A stretch of DNA of 64,000 nt from Trogon surrucura. Taxonomy: Eukaryota > Chordata > Aves > Trogoniformes > Trogonidae. The stretch spans positions 10,558,001 through 10,622,000 of the forward strand of contig CM036635.1 of NCBI GenBank assembly GCA_020746105.1, given 5' to 3'. Below, piece by piece: positions 34,617 through 45,400 of this stretch. Under the pieces are notes generated by a model. That model was not told the origin of the DNA. It worked only from the letters and a program-made list of their open reading frames with translations, and ran no database searches. The first letter of the stretch is position 1; each line of letters begins with the position of its first letter. Made by a program: the position numbers and the translations under genes.

Positions 34617-37600
34617 AGTCACCTCCCGCTCCCCCCGCCCTGCTTCTTTTCATGAAAGGAAAAGGATTTCACATCTCCCAGTGCAACGTGCAGGAATACG
34701 TGAAAGATGTTTTTATAAACATTTGTAGAACAGCATAAGGCAGTGTTGCTTTGAGTTAGAAGAACACGCTGTGTTGGTTTTTTCCCCAGAGAAGGGCTTT
34801 GCAAGGCGAGCTTCTTTCTTTCCTAATAGCCCGTCCTCCTCGAGGGCTCCGTACAACTTCACGCAAAAGCAGCATAACAGATGACTAATTCAAAACTGAA
34901 CTTCTTCAGCTTCCCCATGCTCTGCTGAAGATGATTATGAGACATGCTCTGCGAGGCTGCCTGCAGGACAGCTCACTGGGTCATACGTTGTAGCAAAATG
35001 CATATGTTAAAGGACTTAAAACAGATTTCTGCAGGGCTGAAAGGTGGAATGCAGTCATTGCTGATTTATGGGAGTTTTATATGTTCCAGCCACGCAAAGC
35101 AGTTAAGCAAGTGCTTTACTTCAAACCCATAGTAGATACATTGAGTTCAGTGCAACTACTCATATGTTTGAAGTTAAGCACATACTTAAGTGCTGTCCTG
35201 GACAAGTCTGTACTTGGGGAACCCAGAGCAGAGCACAGGATTGTTCTGCTGTTGCCTAACTACTCGGGATGCTCTATCACAACAACCACGTATTTATTTA
35301 TTAAAGGACGGAGCATTGATTTTGTAAGTATGTATTTGCAAGGTTTTGCTCTTAAATTACAGCTATATATGGTGGAAAGCACCTTCCATGAAAATCTAAA
35401 GCTCAGAAGTCTTAAGAGCTTTGTTTAGGATTACAGACAACATCCACTACAGAGAGCATACAAATCTAAAAATATTTGCCCACAATTGTCAGAAACAACT
35501 GTTAAAATATTATTGCAACTGAAAGGAATCGGAAAGTAAAACCAGCATGCTATGAAAACCCATTAGAGAATGTTTTCCAAGGAGGCAATTCCAGCTTCCC
35601 TAACAAATGAAGATAGTATGCCTTTTCCAAGGAGAAAGTACTAAGAAGAAGAAAAAAAAGTTACTCCAAACATGCAGAGAATTGGCAGTGGTGTTCAGAG
35701 AATTCAATTCCTCATTAGTTAATTTGACAAGATTTAAAAGACCAAGGTCTTGCCTTAAGTTAATGTTGTTACAACAGTGCTGTCATTTTGCAAACCTCGG
35801 TAGGATACAGTATTCATTTGCTTGGGCATCTCACCACACCCAGAAAATGAAATTGGGCAAAAGCAGGAATAGATCCTAAAACTGGTGGAAAAACAAATCT
35901 CAGCCTCGGTAAAACCGATTTCTAAATTTGGCTATGTTCTACTCTGAAGACTCAGCATTATCTTGCCAGCGTTTTCCCTATAACTAAAACAGCTGAAATC
36001 AAAGCTCAAATAAAACATTCTGACAATTGGTATAGATACCTTTCCATTCAAGAACTGATATATGAAACAGCACAATTGCACCAAGTTATCTTTTACCAAC
36101 TTTCCCAGATAGCTTTCGGCTATTTAGGAGGATATATTGTACCGAAGATGCTTAGCACAAAGAGCAGGAAAATAGGATCTGCATGGTGGGAGGTGACAAA
36201 GGAGAAACAAAATTGAAAAATAACAGGCTGAGAGAGCTTAAAAGGCCAGGGAGGGTAGAGACAGACACAGAGGCAGGACCAGCAGGTCACGGAGAAGCCC
36301 AGGGAGACCCCACATCTGCAATCACCACACTCCGTCAGCACCGGGCCTTGACCAGACCCAAGCACATGCAAGGGAAGTGCCGAGAGCTGCAGAGCATCAC
36401 AAACGTTTTATTTTCAATAGCCGGTACAAATCCTGTCGGGCTCGACCCCAGTGAGATACCAAGACCTGTAGAAGGTGATGAGAGATAAGGGCACTCAGTG
36501 CTCCCTTGAACGCTGTGAATTTAGGAGGATTGGGCCCACACAAGAGCATTGTTCAAAGAATTAAAACCCCGCAACAAGAATATCATGAATATTTTTACAA
36601 AGACTGATCTATTGGTGGCTGATACACCGCTGGGGGCAAAAGCACTTACCACAGCCCTGAGGGAAGAGGGGGGAGGAACCTGGCACAGGCTGAACAGAGG
36701 TGTCCTGTGCCAGGCGTCCTGCCATAAACCACACGTGGCCTCTGAACACACAACTCGCACATCTTCTGCGGAGGAAGTGACATTTGAAAGCTCTCAATGT
36801 CTCAGCTCACCTCACACTTCACCAGCACTAGTTACCCAGCACACCTCACTGGCACAGGAGGAATCTGAAGACTGGCCCTCAGGTAAGTCCTGCAGTGCCT
36901 TAATATTCCCCTGCACCTGCTAACCCCAAACGCAGCTGCTGTGGCTGGTCCTGACAGAGTCAACCTGTCCTAAGCAATACCAAAAATTACGCCACTTTTC
37001 CATAGTTTCCAACCTTTTTCTTTTAAGCAGATTAACAGACACAGATATATAAACACATATGTTTAAAAAGAGAATTACATCAATGCCATGTCACAGATTC
37101 TGTCCACTCTGGCTGAACGGCTACTGCAGAACAGGAGGCTTTAGACACTTGTCTCTCATTTGGTGGTCTGAGTGTTGTGATACCCATCACCTGTGAGAAC
37201 TAGATCATATATAATTGCAAGAAGCCCTTTGGGGGCCCTGAAACAGGAGCAACCAAGCTGATGGACTGTAAATGCTATTTTCCACTGGGTGCTTCTGTAA
37301 GTTTTCCCTCTCCTTCAGCTGACACAACAACACATCATCCTGTACTCAGGCATCGTTTTCCCTCTTCAGCCACATGCCAAAAGGCAAGACAGCCAAGGGG
37401 TGAGAACCTCTATCCTGTGACAGCCCAAAGACATGCAAACCAACATGACCAGATGGTAAGAAACACTGCTCTTTAAGATAGAGCTTCAAGGGGTGTGGAG
37501 GAAGGGCTGATGAAGAGCAAAACACAAACAAGCACAGTCACCAACAAGCTGAGAGAAACTGGTGTTTCCTATTTCCTCCTTAGGTGATTGCATTTTCAAT

Positions 37601-39674
37601 ACCAGCACAGGCTGCCTTTAATTAACCATGATTGCTCCGAGCCATAACGTGCAAGTTGTCAGTACCAAAACTCATTCAGAGAATAAACCTACCCTGCCCG
37701 CCTCCACCCTTTCACAGGCCTACCTTGACTCCCAAATCATCCAGGGCTTCAGAGGGCAAATTCCACATTTTGAACCAGATCTGAAAGCAAAATGAGAATG
37801 TCTGGTTGGAAAAACTGAAGCTTTCCAAGGGTTTGGTGCTGGATTGGGTTGGGGGTTTTTTTGCATAATAAACTGATAAACAACATTTTGAAACAGTCTA
37901 CAAATACAACTCATTTTCATTTTTTCCATAGATCATAGATTTTAGAGCACTGAAACACGCTCTAAAATACTTCCCTTAAAGCCTCCTCTCCTCCTCCCAG
38001 TCTGTTGTCTGCGGATACAACATGGACCAAATGATCAGATCTGCTTGTTGCTTCATATATTATTGGTTTTTAATCATTCACAGACACGACACTGTCCAGG
38101 AAAGAGCAGCTGGAATCACAGCTGCAAAGCTCTCACTTAATGTGACACCACATAATCATACTTGATAGCAGAACAGCTCTGTGGAGGAGGAAATCACTTC
38201 AGGACATGGCCTGGAATGGAGCGAGGCTCCACCAGCCTTCTGGCACCTGAGGTGAGTTTTTAACAAAATGCCAAAAAAAAAAACCGCCACCTTCTACCCA
38301 GACAAATGCACAGAACCACCAGAGATGTTTGCAACAGAAAAGTAAAACGCACACAGGTATAAAGCTGGAAGGCAGACAGCAGGTCTGGAAAGAGGAAATA
38401 TGCTGTTAATGTGAGCTTCCAGGGGAGATATAGCCCTTTGCACCAGAATTAAGCTGTCCCACTCTTAGGTTTGTGTGCCAGCCACTTATGCACAAAACCC
38501 ACCTAAACTGAGGCAGTTATTTTCATCCCAAACCTCGCAGCCTGCACTGACAGCTTCCCTGGCTCCTCAGGGAAAACACCCAGTTTGTGGGTATCTTACA
38601 GAGGTGTCTTCACCGCAAACAGACACAATCCCTGCATTTACTTCTTTACTTGCAACCAGCCTCCCTGCGACGGGGTGGGGGGGATGGAACAAAACAAACA
38701 CAAAACAAAATAAAACACCCAAGCAAACCAGGCTTCGTTTGCAAACTCTGTCTTTGAGGAAGGGAATAAAGGAGGAGGCAGTACCTGGGTCTCAGGCCAG
38801 TGCTTTGCAGCTCTCTCAGCAGCACTTTGCTGGAACTTCAGCACGGAAAAAGCCACGGGCAGACTCAGCCGGGTCAGAGGGCTGCCTCCAGCCCTGCCCC
38901 CCTCTCAAAGCTCCCTCCATTTGGGGGTGGGGGGGGGTGGTGGAATAGAAAAACCCCTCCCGTGCCCTCCTTTAAATCCCGCAGAGCCCCGCGCTGGTCA
39001 AGCAGCCCCTTAACCCCTTCCTGGCTGCTCCACAGCCCTGCCAGCTCGCCCCTCGAGGGCGAGGCGAGGCTGATCCTCCGATATTGCAGTCTTTGGGGTA
39101 CAGTCCTGGCTGGTAGAGCCCAAATTCAGAGGTGCTCTGTGCTGCAAGCTAGGGGGGGGTTGAGCTGAGTCCCCCCCGAAGCTGAGGCTGGCTGTGGTTA
39201 TCCGCGATCCCGCCTTGAATTGGGAGGAGGATTTTAGCGAGTGGGTGTTTGAGGAGCCCTCCCAGCCTGGCCTTTCTACAATAAAGTATCTATAAAAAAT
39301 GCAGGGAATTGGAAAACAAGGACAAAGTTAGGGCCCAAAGCAGTTTACAGCATTACACACATGGGGAGGGACGGGAGTAACTCCTGGGGTCCCTGAGCAT
39401 CAGTCAGTGCTGACACCTCCAAACTGGGGGCCAGAACAAGGGGTACCTGCTGGGTACAAGAGAGCCAGAGGGTCACAGTGTCCCTCAACATGAGACAGAC
39501 AGATGCAGGGCATGTGACAGGGACAGGGCCTAACCCTTACGTCGGGCCAGCTGCAGAGCAGTGGGAGTGTTCTGCATCATCAGGGCTCATTGGAGAAGGG
39601 AGACACTGGGGTGCCCTATGGAGGGAAGGCAGGTGGGAAATGCACACATTTCGTGTTGGCAGGATAAGACTTAC
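34617..39674. other. long non-coding stretch
   Basis: No firm gene. A plus-strand frame at 36549-36881 ends at an excellent donor (CCCTCAG followed by GTAAGT, 36882 on), but no convincing acceptor begins it. Just upstream, a minus-strand donor (GGCTGTG followed by GTAAGT) occupies the same DNA. A donor-like GAG/GTGAGT also lies near 38251. G-rich low-complexity DNA lies at 38922-38942. The 38.95-39.25 kb part is GC- and CpG-rich (CCGCAGAGCCCCGCGC, CTCGCCCCTCGAGGGCGAGGCGAGG, TATCCGCGATCCCG) and could be a small CpG island. Confidence 0.45.
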
Positions 39675-39889
39675 CCCTCCGTGTCTGGCTGTCTTAAGTG
39701 GTTTTGAGGTGCCTCAATAGGATGCTCATAAGGCTGTCTGAACAAGGTGGTTGTTCCTCCCTGTGAGCTGAGCCCAGGTTGCAGTAAGAACACCTGGAAT
39801 TTTACTGGGACGCTGGCAGGAACGGGAGGTGCAGTCGCAATCAGCTCGTTCACCTCATCCACAGTCACAGCCGTGCTGCAGCTTAACAC
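39675..39889 (-). CDS. candidate internal coding exon, unknown protein
   Basis: A 215-nt exon-like segment on the minus strand. Upstream is a textbook 3' splice site: branch-point-like TAATTAAT, then TCTGCTGTCTTCTGGTTGTCAG. Downstream the segment ends GAGGG and meets GTAAGTC, a consensus donor. One frame is open throughout, about 71 codons, beginning VLSCSTAVTVDEVNELIATA, continuing with a Pro/Val run (PPVPASVPVKFQVFLLQPG) and a polar end (LFRQPYEHPIEAPQNHLRQP). Composition is protein-like and low in simple repeats. 215 nt is not a multiple of three, so skipping it would shift the frame. I do not recognise the protein. No second exon was confirmed, which fits large vertebrate introns. The in-frame TAA directly after the donor is consistent with splicing there. 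Confidence 0.5.
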
Positions 39890-40985
39890 CTGACAACCAG
39901 AAGACAGCAGATTAATTATGACAAGATATGAGGGATATGCTCCAGCTCACTGTTCCCCAAATCAAAAGAGCAAACATGGCTGAGATTACTGACCTTGCTT
40001 ATCAGGAGAACAAGGAAAACCAAGGTAAAAGTTAACCTGTGTGGGAATAAAACCCTCCTGTGGCAGCCTGGCCTAAGAACTGTACATTCACAGGAGCAGA
40101 GGGGGTACAGGGAGAAGACAAGGGAAGATGTGCAGTGCAAGCCCCAAAGGGGGTTTCATCCCAGTTGTCCCAAAGGACTCTGGCTAGTATCATTCCTGCA
40201 AGACTTCGGCATCTTTTTCTGCTTACCCAGGGTCTGTGCTGACTTAGGACTTTATTTTAAATAAAGTTATTCTTCAACAGGGATGATACCGTCTTTCTCA
40301 GCAAAGCTTTGTATACAGCAAGGCAAAGCATCTATAAGCAATAAGACACCTATGATATATTGTTCCTTTTCCATTATTGCTTCTTTCAGCCTGGGCTGAG
40401 AAGCTGAGCTACAGGCAGAAAGCGCAGAGCAAAGCCTGAATGAACAGGTGGAGATCAGAAGGAAGAACACTGAAGCCTCTACAGCAAGCAGGCTAATACT
40501 CTTTCTTCCACGATCCTTTACCTCAGCTCACTGCTCAAAGGTACCTGACTGCAGACTTCAGCTGATGGGCATGGAAAATGCGCACAGCAGGGCTGCCTCC
40601 GTGGCTAAAGGGAGAAATGGAGCTTGTGCTCCCTGCATGTCCCCTGTCAGCCTGTGCATCGGTGAGGCAGGTCCCTGTGCTTTGCCACTACTGTTTTGTT
40701 CAACTTATTTAAAAGCACATTTATTTCTTGGAAGCCTCTGAACATCAGATGGAACTAATTAAAACCAGGAGGGCTCAGGGGAGCTAGGGGAAAGAGGGAG
40801 ACGTGCAATTTGGTTTCCACTTCAAAGTGGTTTAGTAAAATAAAAGCACTCAGGCCCTCTAATGCATGTGCGTGCCCATGAGGAGGAGAGAGAGGGAGCA
40901 CTCGGTGTTCTCAAGTGGCCACTTTCTCCCCACTTACGCTCACTGGGCTCAAAGGAGCTGTGTTTGGATGCTGCACCAGCTGATT
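39890..40985. other. non-coding, presumed intronic
   Basis: If the 39.68-39.89 kb exon is real, this is its upstream intron on the minus strand. The acceptor polypyrimidine tract and branch-point-like TAATTAAT fall within 39892-39920. Nothing else was recognised. Confidence 0.45.
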
Positions 40986-41320
40986 AGAATCAGAGAATCA
41001 TAGAACAGTTCAGGCTGGAAAAGACGCTTGGGATCATCAAGTCCAACCATTAACCCTACACTACAAGTTCACCCCTAAACCATATCACCCAACACCACAT
41101 CCAGGGATGGCGACTCAACCCCCTCCCTAGGCAGTCTGTTCCAGTGTCTGACCACTCTTTCCATGAAGAATTTCTTCCTAATGTCCAGCCTAAACTTGCC
41201 CTGTTGTAACTTGAAGCCGTTCCCCCTGGTTCTGTCCCCAATCACCTGTGAGAAGAGACCAGCACCAACATCTCTACAACGTCCTTTCAAGTAATTGTAG
41301 AGCATGATGAGGTCAAGGCA
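40986..41320 (-). mobile_element. CR1 LINE, 5'-truncated fragment
   Basis: About 335 bp of CR1 on the minus strand. The left edge carries the terminal AGAATCAGAGAATCATAGAAC repeat, then GGCTGGAAAAGACGCTTGGGATCATCAAGTCCAACC. The coding remnant on the minus strand reads [43 protein letters not shown] and [13 protein letters not shown], matching the ORF2 C-terminus. The element stops abruptly at about 41320, where unrelated GC-rich DNA begins, marking the 5' truncation point. It resembles the 33.1 kb copy more than the 21.8 kb one. Confidence 0.95.
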
Positions 41321-42190
41321 GGGCATCTGGGGTTACTCGCAGTGATTCCTGCTGTGCCCTCCCATCCGTGGCACTGCATCGGAAGGAGGTGGCAGTTCTG
41401 GGTGAGAAGCACAGCCACCAAGTAGCACGGCCACTGGTCGTCTGGGGATGGCCTGTGCAGTCCCCAGTGTCCCAGCATGGAGGGACACCCTGCAGACAAC
41501 CCCGCTGCCTCACAGCTGCAGCCTTCCCACCAGCCCCGTGGCACTGGGGTCCCCACTGTGGGGTCCCCACATGTTTCCTCCTGAGGGTATCAAAGCTCCA
41601 CGGGCCCTTCCCCTTGTACAGCTCCAAGGTCTTACAGCACTGACCCCCTGCCCTTCCCCAGCTCCTCCTCAACGCCCCTGCCCAGCCCCAAACTCCCGCA
41701 GCACTGACTCCCCTCAGGGCGACCAGAGTCCTCCCCATCCCCAAGACCCCTCATGGGTGCCTGACCCCCCCCCCATGCACCCCAGCTCCAGGGCCACCCA
41801 CTCAGAGGGGGGGGACTGGCACCAGGTTCAGGGAACCACAGTGCTGGGGGTGGCACCAGGGCCCACATCCCACCAGTGAGCTCCTTCCTCTCCCTTATTT
41901 ATTCAACCCTCTTTCTCACTGACAAGCATCCTGGCCTGAGTGATGGTTTTTACAGCAAAAACACTTGGACCCACAGCCAGGGCCAGCAGCTCATGTTGCA
42001 CAGGTTGGCAGGGAGCAGGGGGGGTCCAACACTCACCCCCCAGCCCCAGCCAGTGACTGGGGTGGCACGACGAGTCTGAGAGCAGCCCCTCGAGCCAGAC
42101 GATGTCCCGTGCTCCTGCACTCGCTTTTGTTTGTTCTTCCCTCATCTTGTGTGGCTGGAGCAATGGAAGAGGAAGGAATCAATAAAAATT
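41321..42190. other. GC-rich, C-rich plus strand; no gene confirmed
   Basis: A strongly C-rich plus strand, with runs such as GACCCCCCCCCCATGCACCCC near 41761 and a GGGGTCCCCACTGT/GGGGTCCCCAC near-duplicate at about 41549-41572. Frames of up to 143 codons on both strands are proline-, serine- or glycine-biased and are explained by composition. The minus strand is G-rich and could form quadruplexes. No splice-supported exon was seen. Confidence 0.45.
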
Positions 42191-42440
42191 AATTCTGAAA
42201 ATAAATACGGAACGAATTGGCAGCTTGGAAGTGGCAACAGATAAAGTGCCCCTTGATGGCCCCGTAAAGCATCTCTCCACACACCATTTATCACCAAGCC
42301 AGTATGTCTTAGTATCAAGCCTAATTTACTCAGTATTAAAAGACATAAACCTAGGCTTGCAAATTTGGAAAGAAGAGTTTCAATGGCAATTAAGATTTTA
42401 ATGCACCTGATGCTAATGTGCCCACACTTGGGGTTTTCTG
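42191..42440. promoter_or_regulatory. AT-rich candidate conserved element
   Basis: An abrupt change from GC-rich DNA to AT-rich, non-repetitive sequence with several TAATT/ATTAA cores (AAAATTAATTCTG, CTAATTTACTC, GCAATTAAGATTTTAATGCACC, GATGCTAATG). The sharp boundary and complex sequence suggest a constrained non-coding element. The 199-codon minus-strand frame crossing it (42142-42741) shows no domain; its long hydrophobic middle part is what AT-rich antisense sequence typically yields. Confidence 0.22.
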
Positions 42441-45400
42441 CTGCTGGGAAGTTTTTGGCTGGGCTGAACTGTCGGGATGGGTCACACAGAGGTTTAGGCT
42501 CCCTGGCACCTGACGTTTGCTTGCAAAACCTGAAGAGCTCTGGAGACCTGACCATCTTATGCCTGGGAGGCTGGGAAGGAGCAATGAGGCTCGCTGCCAC
42601 ACCTGACTGCAGCCTCCAGCGGCTGCACACCCCCTGGATGCTCTTGCCTGCGGCTCCGGCTCGCTCTGGCCACAGCGCTGTGGTGTGAAGAGAAGCCTTC
42701 TCTATCCCCTGTCTGCCACAGAGACCTTTTGTGAGCAACAAATTACAGCTCTGTCAGAGCCTCCTTGGCTGCAGCACAAGAAGTGAGGATGCTGGCCCTT
42801 GAGTAAAGCTGACTGGGCTTTATTCAGTTGCTTTTCTTTTAAAAAGTTTGTAATACGCTGCCCAAGACATAGTACAAGCTCTGTATGAGACATGAATAAC
42901 ATTCACTCATGTGACTGTTTGTACAACCGAGGGCATTACAGGTCAGCCTGAGAAGTGTTGTAAGAATGATGCAAGGCCCCCCAGCCTCGACAAGCGGGGA
43001 GCATGGGGAAGGACGATAAAGAGGCATTCACAGGGCTGTGTGGGGTCCAACACACAGTAGCTGAAGGCCCAACAGGTCACAGTTTTGATGCGTGTTCTTG
43101 GGGCTACCCGTGGGGAAAGGCGGCTCTTTTCTGGCTGCACAAAACGTCATTATCAAACTCACCTCTGAGAGCCAGAGCGAGCCCCCCGTCAGCCCTGCAG
43201 ACACAATGAGCGTGACTTACGGAGAAGAAACCGTGAGAAATCACATGATGCAGATGGCAGGGAAAACGGTCGAACCTTCTCCGAAGCCCTAGCTCACCAC
43301 TGGCGTGTCTTGTGCTTCGGTGTCGCTGCTGCGTCCCCTCACATCCAGTGCCTCACCACACACCTTCACAGCCTCCCAGCAGGGACCAGGCTCTGCTGCA
43401 CCACTGACTCCATCCTCAGCCTTTGGGCTGGCTCTAGCTCCTCAGCTGCTCCTGGCCGCCTCCTCATTACCTCCTGCCTCGGTATCAACACCCCGGGGAG
43501 AAAAGGCCACGGAAGAGAGGTGTGAGGAGGGGTTTATTCTGGCTTTCAACAAAAAGCCTACATCAAGTAGTGCTTGTTTTGCTTGTAACATAAAGGGTGA
43601 GAAGCAGCTTTTCCCTCCCTTCCGCTGAAGCCTTTCAGTGCACACGTTTCGGAGGCAGCGTTTTGGCGAATAAAAAGCCAACAGCAATACACACAGTGAA
43701 GCACAGGGGCTGTTTTCCTTTAGCACTCCTTCCCGAGAGCCACTGCTGCTGGTTGGCAATCGTACAGACTCGCAGCCTTTATATTTCTTCCTCACCAACA
43801 CAGTCCATCAGCTGCTGCCGCCACCCCGCACACCCGCCCTGCCCCTTTCCATCCATCCACTTCTCTTTCCCTCAGCATTTCTACACGCAGCGGTGTTGTT
43901 CTGGTAACCCAATCCACCCCAGCAAAAACAACTTGGCTTTTGGGGAGGGGGGCAGTCTTCTCCTTAATTTATGTCGGGTCAACCTCGTAATTGTACCCCT
44001 CTTTTTATCCCTTCCTCCGTATAAATCATACATGTGACATTTTAGCGGAACGCCAACAAATTGAGCATGATGTTCTTATCACCAGCTTAATAATTTAATT
44101 CAAAGGGGCTTTGCATCATTGCACACCAGGATCAAGAGGAAGTAAAATAAAGCCATCCCTGTGCAGCAGAGCTGCTGCGAGCTGGGCTGGCGTGTCACAC
44201 AACCCTGCATTCCCGGGCTGTTTTTCTTTCATTTAAAATTTTATTTGGGCTCTGGGAAGAGCCAGCTGAGTGCCCCAGCAGAAGCAAAGGCTGTTTAGCC
44301 AAGAAGTGGAGCTAATGGGCTCTGCAGTGCTGGATGCTGCTGAAATGCCCACGAAAGTCAAGAAAACAAAATACATTTTTATGCAATAACTGCAGCTAAG
44401 AACAAGAATGGCCTTTACATAATGCCCAGGCTGGACATTGCCTGAGCAGAGCCATGCTGGTATGGAAGGTGATCAGCAGAGCAGGATAGGACAGTCAGAT
44501 TGTGTCTGTAAGTCCCTGGGTCTATCTTTTTCACACGGAGCAATACCCATCCAACCCAGAGCAATGCTTTAGCTCCCATTTGCAGGCATACGGCCAACAG
44601 AAGGTCACGAAAAAACAAGGCAAACAACAGACCAAAAAACCCACCACCAAGACAAGTATGGGAAGTTTGTTTTCAGGAAATGAAAATTGTCCATCTTTGA
44701 TCTCCAGGTCTCTTCCTGTGTTCACCATTTGTGGTGAGAGACTGAGCAAAAAGAATGAAGCGAACCCCAGGAGGAGTTTTGGAGCTGAGACAAGCAGAGC
44801 CGGGTGCGAAGGCACACACAGAGCTGCTTGGTACGGGCACAGCCCACCTCACACCTGGCAGCCAGCCTCTCTGCAGGTGTTTGCCCCGGCACCAGATGAA
44901 CACCCTGCGTGCCCCAGCCTGCCTTCCCACCCAGGGTTTGTGCCAGCTCCCAGCACCACTCGGTTCCAGCTGAACCAGCCGGGCTCAGTCCATCACTGCT
45001 GCGGAACAGGCATGAGAGCAGCTCAGCAGCAGCAGGAAGGGCACGATAAAGAGACATGGCTCTCCCTAGCGTAGCTGCAGCTGGGAGAGCACAGCGTGTG
45101 TGTCCATGCATTATCCAAGGGGTGCTCCGTGCATCCTGCTTTCCTCAGGCATCATTGCTGGAAATGAAGTGACCTATGGATGGAGGCGAGACAGGTTTGA
45201 TGGATGACTTGGTGGGAACTGGGCTATGAAAGAAGCGCCACCAGCGTGGCTGTCAACAGAGCTGGATCTGGTGGGTAAAATGGTCTGGTCAGCAAAGTAA
45301 GATCATTTTTAAATGGCCTTCATAGTGCTTAAAGCACATCGAGAACTCGGGGAAAGCAGCGAGCTCTCCAGCTAACAGCCTTCACCAAAGCCTCTCCCCT

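Noticed and set aside
41448-41879. Proline-rich 143-codon plus-strand frame
   Set aside because: Proline bias follows directly from C-rich DNA; no splice sites flank it.
42142-42741. 199-codon minus-strand frame
   Set aside because: No domain; spans a sharp composition boundary and an AT-rich element; partially open on the other strand as well.
43150-43220. 31-nt microexon between acceptor-like and GTGAGT sites on the minus strand
   Set aside because: Too short to support from sequence alone, and no neighbouring exon was found.
44502-45074. 190-codon plus-strand frame
   Set aside because: Low-complexity, no domain; overlapped by minus-strand frames of about 130 codons.
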